A DNA stretch of 46,210 nucleotides. It comes from an uncultured Eubacteriales bacterium. GTDB taxonomy: Bacteria > Bacillota > Clostridia > Oscillospirales > UBA644. The notes below the pieces were generated by a model. It did not search any database. It saw nothing but the letters and a program-made list of their open reading frames with translations, and was not told the DNA's origin. Positions 8,107 to 15,680 of this stretch are shown piece after piece. The DNA is taken from positions 1 through 46,210 of the forward strand of contig CAJLLT010000016.1 of the NCBI GenBank assembly GCA_905207625.1, written 5' to 3'. How positions within the stretch are numbered: the stretch's first letter is position 1; each line of letters begins with the position of its first letter. Position numbers and translations under genes: made by a program.

Positions 8107-8529
8107 ATGAAGAAGTATAAACGGGGCTATACGACCGGCGTATATGATATGTTTCACGTGGGGCATCTGAACATTCTGGAATCCGCAAAAGCACTTTGTG
8201 AAACTCTGGTCGTAGGTGTCACAACGGATGAACTTTGTTATTCCCGGAAAAAGAAGTATCCGATTATAAACGAAAAGGACAGACTTCGGATTGTCGGTGC
8301 GATCCGGTATGTTGACGAGACCGTTCTGCAGTCCGATATGGACAAGCTCAGTGCGGTCAGGGAGCTGAACTGTGACGTGGTATTTGTGGGAAGTGACTGG
8401 AAAGGAACCGATTCCTGGAACGAATACGAAAAGCAGTTCGCGGCGATAGGTGTCGATGTGGTTTATCTTCCGCATACGGATGGAATTTCGTCCACGATAT
8501 TAAGAGAGAAAATAGCGGAGAAGGTATAG
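8107..8529 (+). CDS. TagD-like cytidylyl/adenylyltransferase
   Basis: Nucleotidyltransferase of the HxGH class; family members such as TagD make CDP-glycerol from glycerol-3-phosphate and CTP. The 140-residue length fits. The nucleotide motif GVYDMFHVGHLNIL is at residues about 10-23, the phosphate-binding RIVGAIRYVDE follows, and the C-terminal signature is GISSTILREKI, corresponding to the ISTT motif of TagD. No hydrophobic segment. A LicD-family gene 850 bases downstream suggests the activated alcohol phosphate is transferred to the glycan. Whether the alcohol is glycerol, ribitol, ethanolamine or choline cannot be decided here. Confidence 0.93.
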   Translation: MKKYKRGYTTGVYDMFHVGHLNILESAKALCETLVVGVTTDELCYSRKKKYPIINEKDRLRIVGAIRYVDETVLQSDMDKLSAVRELNCDVVFVGSDWKGTDSWNEYEKQFAAIGVDVVYLPHTDGISSTILREKIAEKV

Positions 8530-8530
8530 T

Positions 8531-9364
8531 ATGGTTTTTGTATATCGATACTGGAAGGACTTTTGCAGAAAACTTTCCGAAGCAGGCATTAAAAGTGTCC
8601 CTCTGTGTGAAGTTGTTTCCCCGGACAAGAAGAGATTTTTTTCTCTGAAACATGATGTGGAGACAAACCCGTCAAAGGCTCTTGTTCTTGCCGAAATAGA
8701 GCATGAATACAGCCACCGCAGCACTTTTTACGTCCAGGCGTATCTGTTGGAGAATCCTGCGAATATCGGGATACTCAGGCAGATAGCAGATCTCGGACAC
8801 GAGGTCTCCTATCATCTGGATGCGGTTGACCAGTCCGCCGGGGATATGGTAAAAGCCGATGCCGAATTCCTCAGGTGCAGAGCTCTTTTTGAGAAAAACG
8901 GGTTCGTTCTCAAAACGGTCTGCCAGCATGGAAACGCCCTGATGCAGCGCGACGGCTATAACGGAAACAGGGATTTTTTCAGGGATCCGGTATTGGCGGC
9001 AAAGTACTCGGATATTACCGAGATAATGGTAAATTTCAGAAACCGGTGCAGTGATCCGGATTATCTGTACATATCCGATGCGGGCTACGGATGGAAAATT
9101 ATTTCGGATCCGGAGAATAACGATCTGAAGACCTGCACGGCAAAAGATGTCCCCGTGGGAACCCTTGATAACGTGCTTGAATATGCGAAAAAAGGTTCTC
9201 TGATTGTAAGCACCCATCCCCACAGATGGCGCAGATCATGGTTTTACGCTGTTGTCAGAGACGGGGTTTTCAAGGTCGTGCGCAAAATAGCCAAGTGCAT
9301 TTACCGGATTCCGTTTTTCAGGAAGTTCATGCAGAAGCACTACCGTCTGGCAAAAAAAATCTGA
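8531..9364 (+). CDS. NodB-fold polysaccharide deacetylase-like protein
   Basis: The 277-residue protein is a divergent member of the polysaccharide deacetylase fold. I see SLKHDVETNP in place of the usual TFDDG (His-Asp instead of Asp-Asp, residues about 39-43), GHEVSYHLDAV as the metal histidine motif near residue 97, CQHGNAL near 136, and STHPHRW near 234 as the last motif. No signal peptide; a basic C terminus (KVVRKIAKCIYRIPFFRKF) may touch the membrane. It starts two bases after the TagD-like stop, so it is translationally linked. Activity on an acetylated sugar intermediate is likely but not proven, because the first catalytic aspartate is replaced. Confidence 0.8.
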   Translation: MVFVYRYWKDFCRKLSEAGIKSVPLCEVVSPDKKRFFSLKHDVETNPSKALVLAEIEHEYSHRSTFYVQAYLLENPANIGILRQIADLGHEVSYHLDAVDQSAGDMVKADAEFLRCRALFEKNGFVLKTVCQHGNALMQRDGYNGNRDFFRDPVLAAKYSDITEIMVNFRNRCSDPDYLYISDAGYGWKIISDPENNDLKTCTAKDVPVGTLDNVLEYAKKGSLIVSTHPHRWRRSWFYAVVRDGVFKVVRKIAKCIYRIPFFRKFMQKHYRLAKKI

Positions 9365-9384
9365 GTTTGATTCGGAGAGACAGT

Positions 9385-10209
9385 ATGGGTAAACAGACTA
9401 TACGGGACGTTCAGGATAAGATCCTTGAAATAATGAAGTTCATTGATTCGGTTTGCAGAAAGCATAATATCGTTTATTTTATCATGGGCGGAACGGCGCT
9501 GGGAGCTGTCCGCCACGGCGGGTTTATTCCCTGGGATGATGACCTGGATATTTTCATGACTCCCTCCGAATATGAAAAGTTCAAAAGGGCATTCGAAGCG
9601 GAAAAGGGAGATACTTACATCCTCCAGGAGTGGAAGACCTGCCCGGATTATCTGGAATATGCGAAGGTCAGAATGAACGGTACGACGTTCATTGAGAAGT
9701 CTCAGCTTCACAACAAGGAGCTTCATCAGGGGATATATGTTGATATAATGATACTTCATAAGCTTCCCAATGATGTGAAGATCCAGAAAAAGATTTACCG
9801 TGAGTCAAAATATGTTGTTCTGTATGCGATAAGCCACCGCGGATGGCATCCTAAAAATCTGAAACAGAAGCTTGCCGTCGCGTGTCTCAGACTTCTGCCC
9901 AACCGGCTTTTGTTGCGTAAATGCTACCGGGATATTTATTCTTACGATGACCTTCAGGGGGATTTTGTCTGGAGCTATTATATAACCAAGGCAAAATTCA
10001 ACCAGGGTATGTTCCGGAAAGATTTCTTTGAAAAACCGACTGATATTCCCTTTGAGGATACCGTTCTTATGGGTCCTGACAATATCAGGGAATACTTGTC
10101 TATCAGGTACGGCGACTATATGAAGCTTCCGAGCGTTGAGCAGCAGAAAATGGACGTTCATGCCTATATTTTCGATACGGAAAAGGACTATAAGGAGTAT
10201 ATTAAATGA
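9385..10209 (+). CDS. LicD family phosphotransferase
   Basis: LicD proteins move a phospho-alcohol (phosphocholine in the founder case, glycerol or ribitol phosphate in relatives) from its CDP form onto a sugar hydroxyl. The 274-residue product has the hallmark FIMGGTALGAVRHGGFIPWD followed by DDLDIFM (residues about 33-59), containing the catalytic aspartates. ATG 9385 is chosen over an upstream in-frame ATG inside the previous gene because GGAGA lies seven bases before it and the family starts just before the DVQDKILEIM helix. The TagD-like enzyme upstream is the natural source of the CDP donor. The stop overlaps the next gene by ATGA. Confidence 0.95.
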   Translation: MGKQTIRDVQDKILEIMKFIDSVCRKHNIVYFIMGGTALGAVRHGGFIPWDDDLDIFMTPSEYEKFKRAFEAEKGDTYILQEWKTCPDYLEYAKVRMNGTTFIEKSQLHNKELHQGIYVDIMILHKLPNDVKIQKKIYRESKYVVLYAISHRGWHPKNLKQKLAVACLRLLPNRLLLRKCYRDIYSYDDLQGDFVWSYYITKAKFNQGMFRKDFFEKPTDIPFEDTVLMGPDNIREYLSIRYGDYMKLPSVEQQKMDVHAYIFDTEKDYKEYIK

Positions 10210-11435
10210 GCGGAAAGATTCTTTGGATCGGTTCCTATCAGTCAGAAACTCTGTTTGAAAAAATGCTGGCCACTCATATAGGGCAGGCTTCAAGTTATGC
10301 TGCGCAAAAAGGTATAATAAAGGGAATGGATGAGGTCTTGCCCGAGGATTGTGTGCTGGATACTCTGGGTGCAATTTCATACCCGGCGTATCCGACATAT
10401 CCGAAGATGAGAGTCAGAACGGAAGAATGGTCCAGGACCGGGAAAAGCCACGATAAACTGGTGGGTTTTCTGAATATAAAGTATGCCAATTACTTTTTAA
10501 GGCAAAAAGCACTTTCAAGGGCGATCCGCAACTGGGGTAAGAAAGAATCCGATCCTCAGAGCAATACTGTTTTTGTTTTCGAACCCGGAGTGACGAAACT
10601 CAGGGAAGCTTTAAGTCTGAAGGAAAAGTATGGCGCAAAAGTCTTTGTCATTATTCCGGACATTCCGGAACTGGTAAATCTGGGTGCCAATAAAATCGTT
10701 CACCGGATGAAAAACCGCAATGCGAAAAAAATGCGTGATCTTTTCAAAAAGGTTGACGGGTTTATTCTTTATTCGGCTCATATGGCTGAGTATTATCATA
10801 TCCCGGCGGGTAAGTGGATGCTTATGGAGGGGGTCTTTGATACTGACGAATCAGCCCCGGATGTGTCAAACGAAGAACATGATACCGTCAGACTGATGTA
10901 CTGCGGCGCTCTGGATGAGTTCAGGGGAATTCCGCAGCTTCTTGACGCATTCGACAGCCTTACCGACAGAAAATACGAACTCTGGCTGGCAGGTTCCGGC
11001 AGATCCGATGCTCTTATCCGTGAAAGAACCGCCGGGGACAACCGGATACACTATTTCGGATATCTTCCCTCAAGAGAGGATGTTCTGGAACTTGAAAATA
11101 AGGCGGATATCCTGATCCACACAAGGGACATAAATTCCCCCGCAGCACCGTATTGTTTCCCCTCCAAGGTTTTCGAATACCTTGCGACCGGAAAACTTGT
11201 TTTGTCCGTTATAATTCCGGGTATACCCTCCGAATATTTCGATTATATGATACCCATAAAGGAATTTTCTGTTGAAGGTATAAAGAACGCCATACAGCAG
11301 GCCGTAAGCATCACCCCTGAGGAACAGACGGAAAAGGGCAAAAAGGCCCGGGAATTTATTCTGAATAATAAGAACTCACGGGTTCAGGCTGGCAAAATAC
11401 TTGATTTTGCCCGGATAGAACAGAGGGGTAAGTAA
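10206..11435 (+). CDS. GT-B fold glycosyltransferase (GT4/GT1 type)
   Basis: 409 residues with two Rossmann-like halves. The N half begins KILWIGSYQSE; the C half contains the donor-binding region MYCGALDEFRGIPQLLDAF, LWLAGSGRSDALI, IHYFGYLPSREDVL and PSKVFEYLATGKLVLS, the last being the usual GT4 E-x7-E-like loop region around CFPSKVFEYLATG. It probably adds a sugar from a nucleotide donor to the growing lipid-linked unit at the inner membrane face. GT4 enzymes are retaining as a family. Start overlaps the LicD stop; the next gene begins one base after its stop. It could use GDP-fucose supplied by the Fkp at the operon end, but that is a guess. Confidence 0.92.
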   Translation: MSGKILWIGSYQSETLFEKMLATHIGQASSYAAQKGIIKGMDEVLPEDCVLDTLGAISYPAYPTYPKMRVRTEEWSRTGKSHDKLVGFLNIKYANYFLRQKALSRAIRNWGKKESDPQSNTVFVFEPGVTKLREALSLKEKYGAKVFVIIPDIPELVNLGANKIVHRMKNRNAKKMRDLFKKVDGFILYSAHMAEYYHIPAGKWMLMEGVFDTDESAPDVSNEEHDTVRLMYCGALDEFRGIPQLLDAFDSLTDRKYELWLAGSGRSDALIRERTAGDNRIHYFGYLPSREDVLELENKADILIHTRDINSPAAPYCFPSKVFEYLATGKLVLSVIIPGIPSEYFDYMIPIKEFSVEGIKNAIQQAVSITPEEQTEKGKKAREFILNNKNSRVQAGKILDFARIEQRGK

Positions 11436-11436
11436 A

Positions 11437-12228
11437 ATGCCTTTTTTCAGCATAGTCGTAGCAGCGTACAACGCCGAAAAATTTATTGAAAAAACTATTT
11501 CCAGCATCCTTATGCAGAGTTTTACCGATTACGAGGTAATAGTCAAGGATGCTGGATCCACGGACCGGACTCTGGAGCTGATTCCACGGGATGAAAGAAT
11601 ACATGTTTTTTCCTGCCCGGACAAGGGAATATACGACGGTATGAATCAGGGAATCCTGAAATGCAGCGGAAATTATATAACCTTCCTCAACTGCGGGGAT
11701 TCTTTTTACGATGCGGATGTCCTGGGCAAAGTGCATGAAGCCATATCTGCTCAATCCGACGATAAACTTATCGCTTACGGCAATTATTTCACCAAGGGAA
11801 TGATCTCCGTTCAGCCCGAAAAGATCACCCGATCTTTCCTGTTCCGCAGACCGATGTGCCATCAGACGATGTTCTTTTCCCGGAATCTGTTTGAAGAATA
11901 CGGTCTTTATGACCTTTCCTACAGAATCCTTGCGGACTATTGCTTTACGCTGAAATGTATCAGCAACGGTGTCCGCTTTTATCATACCGGGTGTATTGTG
12001 TGTGAGTATCTCGGCGACGGTTTCTCCACCAGACCGGAACAGAAAAAACGGTACAGGGAAGAGGCTTTGAGAGCAAGAAAGACCTATTATTCGGATAAAG
12101 AAATAATGCGGATGAATATCAGGCGGATTCTTACTCTGCAGAAGCTGAGGATCTATATGGCGTCTGACGATGCCCCGAAGTGGCTGAGAAGCATATACCG
12201 GAAAATTGCCAATTATCAGAACAGGTAG
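11437..12228 (+). CDS. Family 2 glycosyltransferase
   Basis: 263-residue GT-A transferase. It opens with FSIVVAAYNAEKFIEKTISS, then YEVIVKDAGSTDRTLELI (nucleotide binding), DKGIYDGMNQGI and the acidic metal site in FLNCGDSFYD near residue 88. The region YRILADYCFTLKCI fits the acceptor/base segment of the family. No membrane segments. It resembles WcaA-like colanic-acid-type transferases and is similar in layout to the following gene, suggesting an old duplication. GAGGGG precedes the ATG. Sugar specificity is unknown. Confidence 0.93.
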   Translation: MPFFSIVVAAYNAEKFIEKTISSILMQSFTDYEVIVKDAGSTDRTLELIPRDERIHVFSCPDKGIYDGMNQGILKCSGNYITFLNCGDSFYDADVLGKVHEAISAQSDDKLIAYGNYFTKGMISVQPEKITRSFLFRRPMCHQTMFFSRNLFEEYGLYDLSYRILADYCFTLKCISNGVRFYHTGCIVCEYLGDGFSTRPEQKKRYREEALRARKTYYSDKEIMRMNIRRILTLQKLRIYMASDDAPKWLRSIYRKIANYQNR

Positions 12229-12236
12229 GTTGATTT

Positions 12237-13031
12237 ATGGATTCCCTTAAGTTTTCGATCGTTACCCCCACATATAACAGCGCTGAATATCTGGAGGATT
12301 GTATCCGTTCGGTTCAGGGACAGAAGTACCGTAATTTTGAACATATTATCGTAGATGGCGGTTCCACTGACGGAACACTTGACATTATCAGAAAATACGA
12401 AGGCACATATCCCATGAAGTGGATATCGGAAAAAGACAACGGAATGTACGATGCGATAAACAAGGGATTCGGAATGGCATCCGGTGATATCTACTCCTGG
12501 ATAAATTCGGACGATATGTATCTTCCCTGGACACTGCAGGCCGTTGCCGGGGTCATGCGGAGGGGGAATGTTGAATGGTGCAAAGGCAGGAACGCATACT
12601 ACACCGAAGACGGTTCAATGTATTTTCACAGCTCGAAATGGGCGGCACGCGCCGTTCCCACAAGCTGGATAAGAAAAGGATACTGTGACAACCGTATATC
12701 CGGCTTTCTGCAGCAGGAAAGTATGTTCTGGAAGGCTGATCTCTGGAATAAAGCCGGAGGGATAGACAGCAAATACAGACTGGCGGGGGATTACCACCTG
12801 TGGGTTAAATTCGCCGGGTTTGCGACACTGTTTACGCTGAATACCGTACTGGCAGGTTTTAGGGTCCATAAGGGACAGCTGTCGTCGGATATGAACAGGT
12901 ATTATTCCGAACTTCCCCGGAATACGCTGGCGAGGAAGATCTGCCGTAAGACAAAGCTCGGCTTTATGTATCTTCAGCTGTTCAACCCCGCGCGGGATAC
13001 GAATATTAGTATTGACGAGGATAACAATTGA
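12237..13031 (+). CDS. Family 2 glycosyltransferase
   Basis: 264-residue GT-A transferase with the canonical FSIVTPTYNSAEYLEDCIRS, HIIVDGGSTDGTLDIIRKY, DNGMYDAINKGFGMASGDIY and the metal-binding WINSDDMYLP near residues 85-92. The later RLAGDYHLWVKFA segment corresponds to the catalytic-base region. Family members add hexoses or amino sugars to lipid-linked oligosaccharides. It overlaps the following polymerase gene in a TGATG arrangement (stop 13029-13031, start 13031), which supports coupled translation. Donor unknown. Confidence 0.94.
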   Translation: MDSLKFSIVTPTYNSAEYLEDCIRSVQGQKYRNFEHIIVDGGSTDGTLDIIRKYEGTYPMKWISEKDNGMYDAINKGFGMASGDIYSWINSDDMYLPWTLQAVAGVMRRGNVEWCKGRNAYYTEDGSMYFHSSKWAARAVPTSWIRKGYCDNRISGFLQQESMFWKADLWNKAGGIDSKYRLAGDYHLWVKFAGFATLFTLNTVLAGFRVHKGQLSSDMNRYYSELPRNTLARKICRKTKLGFMYLQLFNPARDTNISIDEDNN

Positions 13032-14305
13032 TGTCTGTGAGTATTGCTGATAGCACTCAGAAAAAACATAGCGGAACGCTGATCCCCTTTCTGTTTGTCG
13101 CCCTTACCGCATTTTTATCCGAAAATCTGTTCTTTGCGTACGGCGGGAGCCGGGGATATTATGCCAAGATGATCATCCAGATCGTCGTGGGGGTGCTTGC
13201 TGTCTGCGTGTTTGCGGTCAAAAACTCGGGACTGAAGGTGTCTCCGGTATTCCTTCTGGTGGTGGGGATAATCTTTTTGTCCAGTGTTATATATTCCACA
13301 AGTCCCGGGGTGACGACTGGATATATATTTATAATCCTTTTTGCCTACTTTACATCCAGGATGTTTTCGTTTGAACGGTTTGCGGATCTGTTTCAGCAAG
13401 TGATCTTTTACTTATGCATCATCAGCATAGTCCTGTGGGCATTGGTTCAGTTCGTCCCCGCTTCCCATTCAATTATCCCGAAGGTATCCCTGGTCAACGC
13501 AAGTACGGGATCTGTGGCAAGGTATTACTCTTTCGGAATAGCCAATGTTTCCGCAAACAGACTGGATCTGTTCTACAGAAACACGGGAATATTCTGGGAA
13601 CCCGGCATTTTTCAGGCGTATATAAATATCTCAATACTGTTTGAGTTCCTGACGATCAACAGGACTCATTCTGTCAGGTATCTCAGGGTCATAATTCTGA
13701 TCCTGACACTGATCACCACTTTTTCGACAACCGGATTCTTTGCGCTGGCTATACTCCTGCTCTTCCAGTTATTGCAGGGATACAAAATGAGCCGGCATAA
13801 ATACGTCAATATTGTTCTTGTTGCTGTCCTGGGTGCGGTCCTGCTGTTTTTCCTTTTCAACAATAACGATGTTTTCAATAAGATTTTCGGAAAAATATTC
13901 GTTGAAAACAGAGCAGGTTCATTCAACAGCAGATACGGTTCGATCATAGGAAACCTGCGAGTCTTTCTCAGATATCCGATTCTCGGTGCCGGTTTCGGCA
14001 GGAATACGGTAATAATGCAGCAGCTGGCTTCGGATATTGCGTCCGGGGTGTACCTTGATCAGACAAATACTTTTCTTCAGTATTTTTCTGCATTCGGAAT
14101 TGTTGCGGGTTGCTATTTCATTTACGGCTGGGTCCGGTTCTCAAGGCGGTTATCCCGGGGCTTTGTCGGTGCGTGTATGATTTTTGTTTTTATGCTGGTC
14201 GTAACCTCCGGGGAAAACTTTTTACCTTCTGCGTTCTTTAATCTGTTGCTATTTTACGGTATAAATGAGCAGTCGCATATCGGGCGGGGAATTGAGAAAC
14301 AATGA
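13031..14305 (+). CDS. O-antigen/EPS polymerase (Wzy-like) membrane protein
   Basis: 424 residues with about ten to twelve hydrophobic segments spread over the length. A larger loop lies near residues 140-190, and a loop near residues 275-345 contains SRYGSIIGNLRVFLRYP then ILGAGFGRN, the arrangement typical of Wzy polymerases and WaaL-like ligases. Sequence conservation in this class is low, so the call rests on topology and on the neighbours: glycosyltransferases before and a flippase directly after. It would join repeat units on the outer membrane-face. ATG 13031 is preferred to a TTG one codon earlier. The stop overlaps the flippase start by ATGA. Confidence 0.85.
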   Translation: MSVSIADSTQKKHSGTLIPFLFVALTAFLSENLFFAYGGSRGYYAKMIIQIVVGVLAVCVFAVKNSGLKVSPVFLLVVGIIFLSSVIYSTSPGVTTGYIFIILFAYFTSRMFSFERFADLFQQVIFYLCIISIVLWALVQFVPASHSIIPKVSLVNASTGSVARYYSFGIANVSANRLDLFYRNTGIFWEPGIFQAYINISILFEFLTINRTHSVRYLRVIILILTLITTFSTTGFFALAILLLFQLLQGYKMSRHKYVNIVLVAVLGAVLLFFLFNNNDVFNKIFGKIFVENRAGSFNSRYGSIIGNLRVFLRYPILGAGFGRNTVIMQQLASDIASGVYLDQTNTFLQYFSAFGIVAGCYFIYGWVRFSRRLSRGFVGACMIFVFMLVVTSGENFLPSAFFNLLLFYGINEQSHIGRGIEKQ

Positions 14306-15612
14306 TATCAAAAATTATTTCTTTGTTAAAAACCAAATTTGCAAAAAATGCCATATGGATAATCGGCGGGAAAGTATTCCAGATGGCACTGTCGTTTTTT
14401 ATCTCCATCATTACCGCACGGTATCTGGGGCCGAGTAACTACGGAATAATCAACTATGTGGATTCATTTATCGTATTTTTTACCCCCCTGTGTACTCTCG
14501 GAATAGAAAATGTAATTGTCAAAGAACTTGTCCACAAACCCGATGAGCAGGGAAAAACTCTCGGCTCCTCCATGGTTCTTCAGGTTGCGTCAAGTCTGTG
14601 CTCGATTGGCGGTATAGTGCTGATCGTAGGCTTCATGAATAAGTGGGATAAGACTTATTTGCTTATCGCACTGCTGTATTCTCTGGGGCTGTTTTTCAAA
14701 TGCTTTGAGATCGTTCAGTACTGGTATCAGTCCAAACTGATGTCAAAAGTGTCCTCAACCGCAGGCATCATCGCCTACACCTGTATGTCTGTTTACAGGG
14801 TATTTCTTCTTGCCACCCAGAAATCCATAGAATGGTTCGCTTTTTCCACTACGGTTGATGCTATTGTCCTTTCCGCCCTGCTGTTTTTCTGCTATAAGCG
14901 TGATCACGGTCCGGAATTCAGGTTCTCCTGGTCCCGGGGGCGTCAGATACTGAAATCGAGTTATCATTTCATTATCTCCGGTATGATGGTGGCGGTTTAT
15001 TGGCAGTTTGACAAAATAATGCTCAAGCATATGATAGATGAGGCGTCCGTCGGGTATTATGCGACGGCAACAAAACTCTGTACTATATGGGCGTTTTTCC
15101 TTGTCGCGATTATCGATTCCGTAAGGCCGCATCTGTTTGAAATATATAAAACCGATGAGAAGAAGTTTGAAAAAGAAACAGTATTTCTGTATTCTGCGAT
15201 AATTTATATTTCTTTCGCCGTATCGATCCTCTTCTGCATCTTTGCCCCGATAGTCGTTAAATTTATGTACGGCGAAGAGTATATGCAGAGTGTTCCGATC
15301 CTTCGCGTTGTGACCTGGAGCACAGCCTTCTCTTATTTGGGGACGTCACGAAGTATCTGGATCCTCTCCAAGGGATTGGAAAAGTACGAAAAGTACATGG
15401 CAATAGTCGGAATAGTATGCAATGTCGTACTGAATCTTCTTCTGATTCCTTTGTGCGGCGCCGTCGGTGCTGCTATAGCGACGCTTATCACCCAGGTCTT
15501 TGTCAATTACATAATTATGTTCCTGATCAAAGATCTGAGGCCAAACGGAAAAATGATCACGGATGCGTTTCTGATTTTCCGGCAGATCAAAAAAACAAAC
15601 AAAAAGTCGTAA
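14302..15612 (+). CDS. Oligosaccharide flippase (Wzx-like, MOP superfamily)
   Basis: 436 residues, about 12 membrane helices. The N terminus carries the polysaccharide-synthase family pattern NAIWIIGGKVFQMALSFFIS and ARYLGPSNYGIINYVDSF; later IVRFLNRWD-like and MSKVSSTAGIIAYTCM segments fit the RfbX/Wzx group. It would move undecaprenyl-linked repeat units across the membrane for the Wzy polymerase. It ends 68 bases before the Fkp start; no terminator lies between. A second, SpoVB-like flippase sits far downstream at 41055 and is not part of this operon. Confidence 0.93.
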   Translation: MISKIISLLKTKFAKNAIWIIGGKVFQMALSFFISIITARYLGPSNYGIINYVDSFIVFFTPLCTLGIENVIVKELVHKPDEQGKTLGSSMVLQVASSLCSIGGIVLIVGFMNKWDKTYLLIALLYSLGLFFKCFEIVQYWYQSKLMSKVSSTAGIIAYTCMSVYRVFLLATQKSIEWFAFSTTVDAIVLSALLFFCYKRDHGPEFRFSWSRGRQILKSSYHFIISGMMVAVYWQFDKIMLKHMIDEASVGYYATATKLCTIWAFFLVAIIDSVRPHLFEIYKTDEKKFEKETVFLYSAIIYISFAVSILFCIFAPIVVKFMYGEEYMQSVPILRVVTWSTAFSYLGTSRSIWILSKGLEKYEKYMAIVGIVCNVVLNLLLIPLCGAVGAAIATLITQVFVNYIIMFLIKDLRPNGKMITDAFLIFRQIKKTNKKS

Positions 15613-15680
15613 AAGAAGCTGAGCTGGTTTCCGGACGGGAATCAGTACAGAGTATATACGGCAAGGATAATGGTGCGTGT

